Virus record (IMG/VR): IMGVR_UViG_3300046171_000260
Coordinates: 1-46,221 of that record
Origin: a virus
Direction: 5' to 3' (one strand)
DNA: 46,221 nucleotides
The notes beneath the pieces were generated by a model. The model worked only from the letters and a program-made list of their open reading frames with translations. It ran no database searches and had not been told where the DNA came from. Positions 35,348-42,152 of the stretch are shown in pieces; positions within the stretch are counted from its first letter, which is position 1, and the number at the start of each line of letters is the position of its first letter. A program made the position numbers and the translations under genes.

Positions 35348-35599
35348 TCAACCGCCGGGAGTGGTCACGTATTCGGAGTTCGGCTGACAGATAGGAGGTG
35401 GCAGCTGAACGGGTTGCGGCCCGTACATGTAGGGCTGAGGCTGCGGCGGGTACGGCACGTAGACGTACTGGACCTGCGGCTGCGGATAGGCATTGATCGG
35501 CCCGCTCCGCTGATATTGCGAGCTGTAGGGAAGCTGCTGGGCGTTAGCCCCGGGCGCCATCAAACCGAACAGGGCGACGGCGAGGAATGAACGGCTCAC
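35348..35599 (-). CDS. Secreted Pro/Tyr/Gln-rich small protein
   Basis: An 83-residue protein starting with GTG in a GTGA overlap with the previous gene. Residues 1-20 (MSRSFLAVALFGLMAPGANA) are a clear signal peptide with a cleavage site after ANA. The mature part is almost entirely Pro, Tyr, Gln and Val (QVQYVYVPYPPQPQPYMYGP), an extended chain and not a fold. An o-spanin would be Pro-rich and periplasmic too, but there is no lipobox cysteine. Its place among replication genes is odd for a lysis protein, so it may act in the periplasm during infection. Function unknown. Confidence 0.62.
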   Translation of the reverse strand: MSRSFLAVALFGLMAPGANAQQLPYSSQYQRSGPINAYPQPQVQYVYVPYPPQPQPYMYGPQPVQLPPPICQPNSEYVTTPGG

Positions 35600-35826
35600 A
35601 CCAACCCACCTTTGGCGAGGCGGTAGCTGAGAGTGTCGAGCAGCTCGCGGGCACACTCGTGCATGACCTTCGGATAGCCATCCTTGGTGGCGTACCTAGG
35701 GTCTTTCTCTGCTAGCAACTCAGTCAGGTAGCAGAAGGCGCGATCAAGATCGTCGTCGGCCTTTGAGATCTCCCGTTCGTGGAGAGCGGTCTCGGAGTCT
35801 TCGGCCCAGCGGTAAAGAGCAGTCAC
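35596..35826 (-). CDS. Small acidic hypothetical protein, first after an operator-promoter
   Basis: A 76-residue helical protein (MTALYRWAEDSETALHEREI, ending LLDTLSYRLAKGGLV). GTG start at 35826. A good promoter with a palindrome in its spacer lies 30-60 bases upstream (35856-35885), so it heads a transcript that runs into the secreted protein gene and polA. I recognise no family. Confidence 0.62.
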   Translation of the reverse strand: MTALYRWAEDSETALHEREISKADDDLDRAFCYLTELLAEKDPRYATKDGYPKVMHECARELLDTLSYRLAKGGLV

Positions 35827-35855
35827 TTGTGAGTAGGTGTCGTGTTGACTGCGTC

Positions 35856-35885
35856 AAGTTAGCAACCTAACTAGGTAGCTGTCAA
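35856..35885 (-). promoter_or_regulatory. Promoter with palindromic operator in its spacer
   Basis: On the minus strand: -35 TTGACA (35885-35880), 18-base spacer, -10 TAACTT (35861-35856). The spacer holds ACCTAGTTAGGT (plus strand ACCTAACTAGGT at 35865-35876), an almost perfect palindrome placed where a bound repressor would block RNA polymerase. It points toward the polA operon. Confidence 0.72.
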
Positions 35886-36205
35886 CCACGAAAAAGCGGC
35901 GCGGGCGTTTTTGTGAAGATCAGAGGCTCGGTATCGGTCTTGAGCTTGCGCAGCTCAAAGAACCCGGCGAAGTCGTCGGGCTCCTCGTTCATGAGCTTCC
36001 GCGCCATGCGACTGACGTGGTTGTTGTTGAGCTTGTAATCCTTCACCGAGTTGGTGGTGTTGATCGCCAGCTCGTAGCGCAGCACCTCCCAGATGGCCTT
36101 GGCCCCCCACCGGTCAAACCCCTTGGCCTTGAGCTTCACCGCCAGCATGCGGAACTGCTCGAAGACCTCAGGGGTTTTCAGCGCAGAAAGTGTCAAAGGA
36201 AGCAT
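35882..36205 (-). CDS. Conserved phage protein of unknown function
   Basis: A 107-residue protein. The blocks FEQFRMLAVKLKAKGFDRWG, AKAIWEVLRYELAI and YKLNNNHVSRMARKLMNEEP recur in many phages as a conserved hypothetical family; the conserved tail is DDFAGFFELRKLK. The Asn-rich and Arg-rich centre suggests DNA binding, but this is inference. It lies between an HNH gene and the polA operon promoter. Confidence 0.72.
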   Translation of the reverse strand: MLPLTLSALKTPEVFEQFRMLAVKLKAKGFDRWGAKAIWEVLRYELAINTTNSVKDYKLNNNHVSRMARKLMNEEPDDFAGFFELRKLKTDTEPLIFTKTPAPLFRG

Positions 36206-36232
36206 CCAATTGCAGCGCTCTATTTGGATGGT

Positions 36233-36793
36233 TCATGCCACCCCCAGTGCACGCTCGTGCGACCAGCCACGCTTTATCCGCCCACAGACAGTGCTTGGGT
36301 TCAATCCCAACTCTTCACACCACTGGTTTTGCGTCTTGGTAACTCCTTTAACGGTGAGCAGCTTGCTGTTTGTGTAAGCAAGCGCTTCCTTCATCGACAG
36401 CTCCATCTCGGTGACGCGGTGCCAGAGGGTCGGGGTAGGAATTTTGTACTCCTCGGCCCAGTCTTGGAGGCACTTAGTTACGCCATCTACGTCAAATAAG
36501 CGGTTATCCCGCTTGTTACGGGCGTTTTCGGCAGGCAGCACCCACCGGCAGTTTTCCCGGCAGTAAGGCCCGTCATTATCTATCCGGTCCAGCTCGTGCT
36601 CATCGCTTGGCCGGTTGCCCATATCTTTCAAGAAAGACAGCAGGCTGTCGTTCCACTCTGAGCAGATCGTTATCCCCCGACCGCCGTAGTTTCTGTAGGC
36701 GCTGTTATTGGGGTTATTGCATCGCGCACGCATGCCGTTCCAAACGTGATAGATCGGGGTCCCGGTCATCCCGTGAAATTCTTTCTCTTTCAC
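36233..36793 (-). CDS. HNH-type homing endonuclease with tandem HTH repeats
   Basis: A 186-residue nuclease. The core has the pattern VWNGMRARCNNPNNSAYRNY, GGRGITICSEW and then HELDRIDNDGPYCRENCRWV, ending ENARNKRDN; the cysteines probably hold a zinc. Two related helix-turn-helix repeats follow (DVDGVTKCLQDWAEEYKIPT and TVKGVTKTQNQWCEELGLNP), likely used for target recognition. GTG start at 36793 lies in a GTGA overlap with the upstream RHH gene, so the nuclease rides on that transcript. It is selfish DNA of the homing type. Confidence 0.85.
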   Translation of the reverse strand: MKEKEFHGMTGTPIYHVWNGMRARCNNPNNSAYRNYGGRGITICSEWNDSLLSFLKDMGNRPSDEHELDRIDNDGPYCRENCRWVLPAENARNKRDNRLFDVDGVTKCLQDWAEEYKIPTPTLWHRVTEMELSMKEALAYTNSKLLTVKGVTKTQNQWCEELGLNPSTVCGRIKRGWSHERALGVA

Positions 36794-36942
36794 AGCGCCT
36801 CCTCAGCTTTGATGCCGAGCGCTATCAGATGCTCGACTTCACGGGAGACGGGGCGCCGACCTTCCTTAGCGCGATCTAAAACGATCTTGGCTAGTTCAGG
36901 TTCAAGTAGGCCCTGAACTCGTACTTTTAGGTGCGATGTCAT
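36790..36942 (-). CDS. Ribbon-helix-helix DNA-binding protein
   Basis: A 50-residue protein with ATG at 36942. The sequence follows the Arc/CopG ribbon-helix-helix plan exactly: a beta strand (HLKVRVQGLL), helix one (PELAKIVLDRAKEG), a turn with RRPVS, and helix two (REVEHLIALGI). These proteins bind short palindromes as dimers of dimers. It is transcribed away from the primase-helicase gene, and the 90-base space between them carries two divergent promoters and copies of the palindrome family. That is the arrangement of a phage repressor gene, such as P22 arc/mnt. Repressor function is inference from layout. Confidence 0.78.
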   Translation of the reverse strand: MTSHLKVRVQGLLEPELAKIVLDRAKEGRRPVSREVEHLIALGIKAEEAL

Positions 36943-36964
36943 GGCATTGCTGTAGCACTGGTAG

Positions 36965-36994
36965 AGCATACCTAACTAAGGGTTGCTCTGGCAA
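36965..36994 (-). promoter_or_regulatory. Promoter for the RHH gene, overlapping a palindrome
   Basis: On the minus strand: -35 TTGCCA (36994-36989), 18-base spacer, -10 TATGCT (36970-36965). The spacer contains CCTTAGTTAGG (36971-36981), one member of the palindrome family. The -35 box is shared with the spacer of the opposite promoter. Confidence 0.62.
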
Positions 36995-37011
36995 GGTTAC
37001 TCAGCTAAGTT
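36983..37011 (+). promoter_or_regulatory. Promoter for the primase-helicase gene, overlapping a palindrome
   Basis: -35 TTGCTC (36983-36988), 17-base spacer, -10 TAAGTT (37006-37011). The element TTACTCAGCTAAG covers the end of the spacer and the -10 box. It faces away from the RHH promoter and its start point would lie about 15 bases before the primase-helicase ATG. Confidence 0.55.
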
Positions 37012-37033
37012 CAAACTCGGTAATTAGAAAGAG

Positions 37034-39322
37034 ATGCCAAACGGGTTGAACGGCAAGCACCATGCTGCTTTTAAGGGCTTGCCTGAGGGACCGCACTACT
37101 GCTGGGTCCAGGACAAGGCACCGAAATATACGGGCTGGAATCAGCCGGGCAACCTGAAGACACCGCAGGAAATACTTGAGGCAACACCTCCTAGTGGCTT
37201 GCGCCCCAACGGGTTTGGGATGGTGAGCGGTCGATGGTCAGGTGTGATGGCGGTGGACTTCGACGCCAATCCCGACGATCTAGAGCAGACCGAGCGCACC
37301 TTCCGCGCCGTGACGGGCAGGCCAAGTGACGACCTACCTCCCTCCGCCACCGTGATCAGCGGCAGGCCGGGCCGGCGCCGAGTTTTGCTGCGCATCGACC
37401 CGCAATGGAACTCGCTGCTTTCGGGTTGGAGCGCAAAGTTGCAGGACTTGGAGTTCAGGTGGGAGTGCGGCTGGGATGAAGAGGGCGGCCCCAACCCCAA
37501 ACCGATTCAATCAGTGATCTGCGGCGAGCATCCCAAGAGTTCTGATTGGCACTTCCGGTGGATGGAGGGTGCCAGCGCGGAGCAGGTCGGAATTGCTGAG
37601 GCACCAACGTGGTTGATCGGCGCAATGATCCGCCAGTTTGGCGTTGATCAGGGCTTTGAAGAGGGCAAGCTCGAGGGCGGCGGGGGCCAGAAGCAGGAAG
37701 GCCCGCAGCCAATCGACAGCTGCTCAACCAAGCGGCGGATCCGATTAGTGCAAGAAATGTCGGCGTATTGGCCATGCCGAGGCGGCGCCAAAGGCACTCG
37801 ATTCCAGGCCAGCTACGAGGTGGACGGCTATCGGTCACTGTTGGCCGCGCTTTGGCACGAGTTCGGTGAGGACGCGGTGCCGATCCTGGAGCCCACCGAC
37901 TGGTTCAAAAACAGTGAGGACTTTGGCTGCAGCGGCGACCTGCTCAAGGCCATGAAGTCGGTCGCTAAATCAAAGAAGCGCAAGGGAGCCCAAGCCAACA
38001 TGGGCACCCTCGTTCACCTGGCGCGCCGTACTGAAGTAAGCGACGGGGTTACAACAGTCAAATTCGACGAGCCACCGTGGCCCTTCCCCAAGGATCTGCT
38101 GCCACCTACCGAGATTGAGGTGAAAGAGGTGGCCAAAGAGGTCACCCACACCCTCACCCAGCTCAAGGAAAACCTGCAGTACATCGATGAGCTGGAGCAA
38201 CCGGCTGCGCGGGAGGTTGCCTATCAGCGGCTGCAGAAGAAACTGGGGTGTACGGAGCGAGAGATGAAGACGTTGCTGCGCCACCTGGATCAGGAGAACG
38301 ACCCCGCCGTTGGCGGCAAGTGGAGCGATGTGGTCAAGAACGCCAAGCCGATCATCCCGGCGATCGAGCGATTGCTACCGGCCAACTGCGTGACGATGGT
38401 GGCTAGCGATGGCGGTGTGGGCAAATCGGTGCTGATCTACCGGATTGCCGAAGCCGCGGCCTACGGGCGCAAGGTATTTGGGCAGCTGCAGGCCAATAAA
38501 GGCAATGTTTTGATCGTTCAGACCGACGAAAGCGACAGCAACCTGCAGCAGAAAAGCAAAAAGATGGATTTTGCCGACCCCGGCGGCCATATCCATGTGG
38601 AGTTTGCCTTCAACGCGGGGATGTTCCCCGATCTGCGCAACTGGATCCGCAACCACCAGGCGAAATACGTGCTGATGGACAGCTTCGGGTCGCTGTTTGC
38701 CGGTGGTGCTGAGCTGTCGGACAGCGAAGCGGGGATGTACCTCTACAAGCTCAACAAGATCGCGGCGGAGGAGGGGTGCGCCATCTTGATCACCCACCAC
38801 CTGCGGAAGCAGGACAAAAGCAAGAACGGGGTGCGGGATCGCGTCACCATGGGCGATCTCTACGGCAGCGCCTACATCGTTAATGGCTGCTCTGATGTCT
38901 GGGGCATCACGGTGGGAGAGGACGACCAGTTCAGCCTGACCATCCTCAAGGATCGGTCTGGTGTGAGCCAGCGGGGCGACACCTTCGCGCTGGCGGGCAG
39001 CAAAGAGGATTTGAGCTTTGAGCTGAGTGGGATGAACGCCGATGAGAAGGGCGTCGAGACCCTGAAAAAGACTGAAAAAGCCGTGCTCAAAGCGCTGCAA
39101 TCTCGTGGGCCTGAAGGTGCCCTAACTCAGTCAGAATTGGCAGCTCACTTAGGCAAGTCACAGCAAACAGTGGCCAGGGTGCTGGCGGAGCTGTACGTGG
39201 GGAGCTGGGGGATAGAGCGCAAGAGGAGGGAGAGCACCGGCGGTAAGCCCCCTTGGGAGTATTGGGGAGGGGGGTATGGAGGGAAAGTGAGTGGAAGTGG
39301 GAAGAACCCAGTGAGGGACTAG
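37034..39322 (+). CDS. Primase-polymerase fused to a RecA-like replicative helicase
   Basis: A 762-residue replication protein. Residues about 1-200 resemble a PrimPol primase, with the metal-binding D75-F-D77 in GVMAVDFDANP, then TVISGRPGRRRVLLRID and SVICGEHPKSSDWHF. The centre (210-430) is a helical linker. From 440 on is a RepA/KaiC-like ATPase: Walker A MVASDGGVGKS (K464), Walker B YVLMDSFGSL (D549), and a sensor-like LITHHLRKQDKSKNG. The C-terminus has a winged helix (LTQSELAAHLGKSQQTVARV). It should prime and unwind DNA for the family A polymerase. A preceding AAAGAGATG gives a fair ribosome binding site. Repeats right behind it may be its origin. Confidence 0.9.
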   Translation: MPNGLNGKHHAAFKGLPEGPHYCWVQDKAPKYTGWNQPGNLKTPQEILEATPPSGLRPNGFGMVSGRWSGVMAVDFDANPDDLEQTERTFRAVTGRPSDDLPPSATVISGRPGRRRVLLRIDPQWNSLLSGWSAKLQDLEFRWECGWDEEGGPNPKPIQSVICGEHPKSSDWHFRWMEGASAEQVGIAEAPTWLIGAMIRQFGVDQGFEEGKLEGGGGQKQEGPQPIDSCSTKRRIRLVQEMSAYWPCRGGAKGTRFQASYEVDGYRSLLAALWHEFGEDAVPILEPTDWFKNSEDFGCSGDLLKAMKSVAKSKKRKGAQANMGTLVHLARRTEVSDGVTTVKFDEPPWPFPKDLLPPTEIEVKEVAKEVTHTLTQLKENLQYIDELEQPAAREVAYQRLQKKLGCTEREMKTLLRHLDQENDPAVGGKWSDVVKNAKPIIPAIERLLPANCVTMVASDGGVGKSVLIYRIAEAAAYGRKVFGQLQANKGNVLIVQTDESDSNLQQKSKKMDFADPGGHIHVEFAFNAGMFPDLRNWIRNHQAKYVLMDSFGSLFAGGAELSDSEAGMYLYKLNKIAAEEGCAILITHHLRKQDKSKNGVRDRVTMGDLYGSAYIVNGCSDVWGITVGEDDQFSLTILKDRSGVSQRGDTFALAGSKEDLSFELSGMNADEKGVETLKKTEKAVLKALQSRGPEGALTQSELAAHLGKSQQTVARVLAELYVGSWGIERKRRESTGGKPPWEYWGGGYGGKVSGSGKNPVRD

Positions 39323-39326
39323 GAAC

Positions 39327-39454
39327 CTTTTACTCAAGGGGTGGTCTTTTACTCACGGGGGTTAGATCTTTCACTCATTTTCTAGTTTTACTTATTGGAC
39401 TTTTACTCGTAGGTAGATCGTAGTGAGGGCAGTGGGTTTAATGACTTTTACCCA
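39327..39454 (+). repeat. Cluster of CTTTTACTCA repeats, candidate replication origin
   Basis: Six copies of a ten-base unit on one strand: CTTTTACTCA at 39327 and 39346, CTTTCACTCA at 39368, GTTTTACTTA at 39385, CTTTTACTCG at 39400 and CTTTTACCCA at 39445. Spacings are 19, 22, 17, 15 and 45 bases. The stretch is non-coding and directly follows the primase-helicase gene. It resembles the iterons at which phage and plasmid initiator helicases open DNA. A C-rich run and a T-run close it (39456-39486). Confidence 0.65.
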
Positions 39455-39510
39455 AAAACCCCCCACCCCCACCCCTCTGTTTTTTAACTCAGTTGATGGC
39501 GGAGCCACGA

Positions 39511-39544
39511 TTGAGGGATATGGTGGCTATGTACATAACTAGGT
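39511..39544 (+). promoter_or_regulatory. Promoter-like site with palindrome before the 39552 gene
   Basis: TTGAGG (39511-39516), 17 bases, then CATAAC (39534-39539), inside the element ACATAACTAGGT (39533-39544). The start point would be almost at the ATG (39552), giving a leaderless or very short-leader transcript. TAACTCAGTTG (39485-39495) is a second element 25 bases upstream. Confidence 0.42.
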
Positions 39545-39551
39545 GCCCCTA

Positions 39552-40295
39552 ATGCCTACGATCCTGACCGGCGAGCCAAAGGCCCCAGGTACTGATCGGA
39601 CCCTCGATGAAACGATGCTCTACGGGCGGGAGCAGTGGCAGGCAGTGTGGAAAGCGTGGGCTCGGCAGTGGAGCCAGCCCGAGCTAATCAAGCTGGCGGA
39701 GCAGACCCTCCAGTGTCGCTGCGTCCACAGCTCACAAATCCACGGCTTCGCCACCGGCAAGCTGAGAGACCCAGCCCCCAAGCTTCTGGTGGCTATCGGC
39801 CAACTCAACCTGGCCATTGCGAGGAGTCAGGGTAAGAAGGTGAAGGAGAAGGGACCCAAATGCCCAGGCACCCTCAAGAAGCTGTGGGAGCACGCCGACC
39901 TACTCACATATCCAACAACAACAGCCAACAGCCGCATCACCTCCGGTGATGCCCCGGACGGTGTGATGGGACCGGTGGAGGTGTTCAGCGCTGTAGCGGG
40001 GCTGCTCGACCTGGGTGTGGATACGAGTCGGGAGATACCGGTGGAGCTCGAGCAGGAGGTGGCAAAAGCTCTGGGCAAGCACCTACGGATGGCGTTTGCT
40101 ACCGGCGGCATTGATTGGATGGACGAGCTGCCCGAGCTTCGGGGGATGTGCAAATCGATGGAGCCCCTGCTGATGGGTAAGAAGGTGGTGGGCGCTCAGC
40201 TGATCAAGGACCTACCAGCTATTGCTGAGGCAGTGGCCACCAGCGAGGAGGATCTGTGGCTGACAGCTATCGCCCCGGTGCTAAACCTCAGATAA
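39552..40295 (+). CDS. Conserved hypothetical protein with HTH-like region
   Basis: A 247-residue protein; ATG at 39552 is preferred to GTG at 39543 because AGGTG stands at the right distance. Residues around 45-75 (ELIKLAEQTLQCRCVHSSQI, then HGFATGKLRDPAPKLL) look like a Cro-type helix-turn-helix that checks a DNA site. The rest is helical and acidic. Two regions recur nearby: TANSRITSGDA reappears in the next gene, and its last 25 codons are duplicated beyond the terminator. It may be a transcription or replication regulator, but no function can be shown. I do not recognise a named family. Confidence 0.65.
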   Translation: MPTILTGEPKAPGTDRTLDETMLYGREQWQAVWKAWARQWSQPELIKLAEQTLQCRCVHSSQIHGFATGKLRDPAPKLLVAIGQLNLAIARSQGKKVKEKGPKCPGTLKKLWEHADLLTYPTTTANSRITSGDAPDGVMGPVEVFSAVAGLLDLGVDTSREIPVELEQEVAKALGKHLRMAFATGGIDWMDELPELRGMCKSMEPLLMGKKVVGAQLIKDLPAIAEAVATSEEDLWLTAIAPVLNLR

Positions 40296-40424
40296 TTAGG
40301 TAGGATGTGGGAGCTAAAAGAGGGCACCTCCGGGGGGAGGTGCTTTTTTATTGCCGAGGCAGTGACCACCAGCGAGGAGGATCTGTGGCTCAGCGCTATA
40401 GCCCCGATGTTGAACATGAGGTAA
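40221..40424 (+). repeat. Duplicated gene end flanking a terminator
   Basis: The last 75 bases of the 39552 gene, stop included (40221-40295), recur at 40350-40424. The two copies match at 63 of 75 positions and stay in frame, the second encoding IAEAVTTSEEDLWLSAIAPM and ending NMR-stop. The strong terminator (40324-40349) lies between them. The second copy has no start codon, so it is a remnant. It suggests that a cassette was inserted, or a duplicated gene was deleted, by recombination at this end. Confidence 0.85.
40324..40349 (+). terminator. Intrinsic terminator after the 39552 gene
   Basis: Eight-base stem GCACCTCC/GGAGGTGC with loop GGGG and six T residues. It stands between the gene and the duplicated fragment of its 3' end. 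Confidence 0.92.
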
Positions 40425-40436
40425 GGTTGCTTGAGT

Positions 40437-40448
40437 ACCTAACTAGGT
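40437..40448. promoter_or_regulatory. Palindromic element before the second RHH gene
   Basis: ACCTAACTAGGT, identical to the operator copy at 35865-35876, ends six bases before the ATG of the RHH gene at 40454. Its AGGTGATC also serves as a ribosome binding site. If an RHH protein binds it, this gene could be autoregulated. Confidence 0.55.
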
Positions 40449-40453
40449 GATCA

Positions 40454-40717
40454 ATGTCGGAAGAAACAGCCAACAGCCGCATCGCCTGCGGCGCTGCTAT
40501 CCGAGATAGGCCCAGCGGAGGCACTCAACGTCGCAACCACTGGAATAGCGATAAGCGCACCCGCAATTTGAGCCTGACCGACGCTGCCTGGGATTCGCTC
40601 GACGCCATCGCTCAGCACTGGGGGATGAACCGGAGCGAGGTCTGCGAGGTGGTGGTGCGGTACGCACAGACCAAGCAGCTCGACCTGCCGGAAGAACGGA
40701 TGGCCCTCCTTAATTAA
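40454..40717 (+). CDS. Second ribbon-helix-helix DNA-binding protein
   Basis: An 87-residue protein. The C-terminal half is a CopG-like RHH fold: strand (TRNLSLT), helix one (AAWDSLDAIAQHWG), turn (MNRS) and helix two (EVCEVVVRYAQTKQ). The N-terminal 35 residues are basic and flexible. An exact 18-base stretch near its start (ACAGCCAACAGCCGCATC at 40466) also occurs inside the gene at 39552 (39921), pointing to exchange between the two. It lies between two palindrome elements, one 5' (40437) and one 3' (40726), so it is a second candidate regulator of that element family. Confidence 0.75.
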   Translation: MSEETANSRIACGAAIRDRPSGGTQRRNHWNSDKRTRNLSLTDAAWDSLDAIAQHWGMNRSEVCEVVVRYAQTKQLDLPEERMALLN

Positions 40718-40718
40718 G

Positions 40719-40747
40719 TTGACAGGTAGCTAGCTACTTAGTAGAGT
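40719..40747 (+). promoter_or_regulatory. Promoter with perfect palindrome in its spacer
   Basis: -35 TTGACA (40719-40724), 17-base spacer, -10 TAGAGT (40742-40747). The spacer contains GTAGCTAGCTAC (40726-40737), a perfect 12-base palindrome. It drives the frame-broken gene at 40773. The layout matches the polA-side promoter at 35856-35885. Confidence 0.75.
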
Positions 40748-40772
40748 TGCGAGGCACAACGGCAACAACGCC

Positions 40773-41369
40773 ATGCCTCTCCTTAGCTCCACCGTCAAAG
40801 AAGCCTTCGAGGCTCGCAAGTCTGCGTCCAGCGGTGGAAACTACCTGAATCCAAGCTCCGTGAGCGAGGGTGACAAACTGCGCATCACCTTCTTGGGTGA
40901 TGACAGCCTCGCCGGCTGGCAGTGCTGGGCCAGTAAGGCTCGACGGGGGACGCATCCCTCTCCGCTTTGCTTCTGAGCCCACACCTGCTGACATCAAGAC
41001 CCGCGCTGCTGAAGAAGGCGCCACCGCCGATCCCTCCGAATGCAAGGCGTTCTATGCCTTCGCGGTGTGGAACTACGACGATGAGCGCGTCCAGGTCTTC
41101 CAGTTCCACCAGACCGGCATTGCAGCACCGATCATCGAAGCTCTGAGCGACGAGGAGATCGAAGCTGAGCCCGGCGCCTACGACTTCGTTCTGCAGCGCC
41201 TCAGGCACCTGGCATGGATAAGCGCTACAGCGTCACCCCCATGCCCGGTAAGCGCCGTCAGCCCAAGATCGAATCCCAAGTCGACGCTGCCTGGCAAAAG
41301 GTGGTGGAAGCCGGCTTTGACCTCAAGGCTCTCCTAATGGGTGGAGATCCTTTCAAACCCGCTTTCTGA
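40773..41369 (+). CDS. Probable DNA-binding protein, reading frame broken twice
   Basis: The protein starts MPLLSSTVKEAFEARKSASS and continues with GDKLRITFLGDDSLAGWQCW in one frame up to about 40930. The rest of a coherent sequence lies one frame on (IPLRFASEPTPADIKT, ECKAFYAFAVWNYDDERVQV, IEALSDEEIEAEPGAYDFVL). From about 41200 it returns to the first frame (APQAPGMDKRYSVTPMPGKR, then GFDLKALLMGGDPFKPAF, stop 41369). Removing one base near GGCTCGAC (40937-40944) and adding one near 41195 gives a single chain of about 198 residues. Such proteins beside phage replication genes may bind single-stranded DNA, but I cannot name the family. The breaks may be sequencing errors or true mutations. 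Confidence 0.6.
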
Positions 41370-41419
41370 CCACTCAACTGAGCTAAGTAGGGGTGTGTCT
41401 CACGGCGAGACTCACCTCT

Positions 41420-41917
41420 ATGACAGCACTTATGGCAAAACGTATTCCAATGCCTCCCCTATGGGAGCTCCACCAGCTGTTGCAATACAACCCCAACAGC
41501 GGCCACCTACGGCACAGGGCTTGGAAGCGTCGCATTGGTTGGGTCAAAAACGGCGATAAGCCTCACCGCCGGGTTCGGGTCTCCAACGAGGAGTTCTCAG
41601 AACATCGGGTCATCTGGTTTATGCAAACCGGTGTTGATCCCCAGCGGGGCGCCATCGTTCATATCAATGGCGACGCCACCGACAACCATTGGGACAACCT
41701 CAAGTTTGTGCCGAACCATCTCGATAGCTACGTCAAACAGGAATGTTCTCCACCACTTATCGAACACCCGTGCGCTACTACCTTCGCAACGAACAAGGTC
41801 ACTTCTTTCGGCATCCTAGAAGTCACTCGGACAGCGAGTGGGACCCTGATATTCACTCCGCGCACCCGTGGGTGGATAGCGAAATGTGCGCAGCAGCCGC
41901 AAAGGCTTTCCGCCTGA
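41420..41917 (+). CDS. HNH endonuclease, C-terminus uncertain
   Basis: The HNH_3-type core is EHRVIWFMQTGVDPQRG, then IVHINGDATDNHWDNLKFVP. The N-terminal part (ELHQLLQYNPNSGHLRHRAW) is the usual leader of this class. Starts at GTG 41393 or ATG 41420, 41432 and 41450 share the frame; none has a strong ribosome binding site. After about 110 residues (SYVKQECSPP) the sequence loses character, while the overlapping frame at 41743 looks like a real gene. The true nuclease therefore probably ended near 41745 and the rest is read-through into the next gene. Confidence 0.72.
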   Translation: MTALMAKRIPMPPLWELHQLLQYNPNSGHLRHRAWKRRIGWVKNGDKPHRRVRVSNEEFSEHRVIWFMQTGVDPQRGAIVHINGDATDNHWDNLKFVPNHLDSYVKQECSPPLIEHPCATTFATNKVTSFGILEVTRTASGTLIFTPRTRGWIAKCAQQPQRLSA

Positions 41918-41967
41918 TCCACGGGATCAACCTCACCGTCGTCAACTCACAAGGGAGGAGGGTCTGA
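41743..41967 (+). CDS. Small hypothetical protein after the HNH gene
   Basis: A 74-residue protein with normal composition (MFSTTYRTPVRYYLRNEQGH, then HPWVDSEMCAAAAKAFRLIH and INLTVVNSQGRRV). It is preferred over the overlapping HNH frame for that reason and because its TGA shares bases with the ATG of the next gene (TGATG). It begins AGGAATG, a weak ribosome binding site. I recognise no family. Confidence 0.6.
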   Translation: MFSTTYRTPVRYYLRNEQGHFFRHPRSHSDSEWDPDIHSAHPWVDSEMCAAAAKAFRLIHGINLTVVNSQGRRV

Positions 41968-42152
41968 TGGCCAAGAAAGAATCTTGGTACGAGGTCCTCA
42001 TCCGAGTTAGGGACCAGCGACCTCTTAGGCAGGTCATGAAAGGCAAAAGCTTTGCCGACGTTCGGGATAAAGCCCACCGACGCTACGGAGAGTCATGCCT
42101 GGTGCAGGTAGTGACAGGCGACAACGTCCGCTTGCTCAATAGCTACCGATGA
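41967..42152 (+). CDS. Small hypothetical protein
   Basis: A 61-residue protein, MAKKESWYEVLIRVRDQRPL and so on, ending LVQVVTGDNVRLLNSYR. ATG at 41967 has a strong Shine-Dalgarno sequence (GGGAGGAGGG, 41953-41962), which decides the start against an earlier in-frame one. An alpha/beta fold of about 60 residues is likely. It overlaps the following HNH gene by ATGA. No family recognised. Confidence 0.72.
   Translation: MAKKESWYEVLIRVRDQRPLRQVMKGKSFADVRDKAHRRYGESCLVQVVTGDNVRLLNSYR

Noticed and set aside
36290-36320. GGGTTCAATCCCAAC considered as a tRNA T-arm
   Set aside because: It lies in the HNH coding sequence and no acceptor, D or anticodon arms can be placed around it.
38375-39100. A 241-codon open frame on the minus strand inside the primase-helicase gene
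   Set aside because: It is a shadow of the high-GC coding strand: the plus-strand frame has intact Walker motifs, and this frame has no motif or good start site.
41745-41917. The last 57 codons of the HNH frame as a true protein end
   Set aside because: The overlapping frame from 41743 has normal composition and junctions, while this part looks random.
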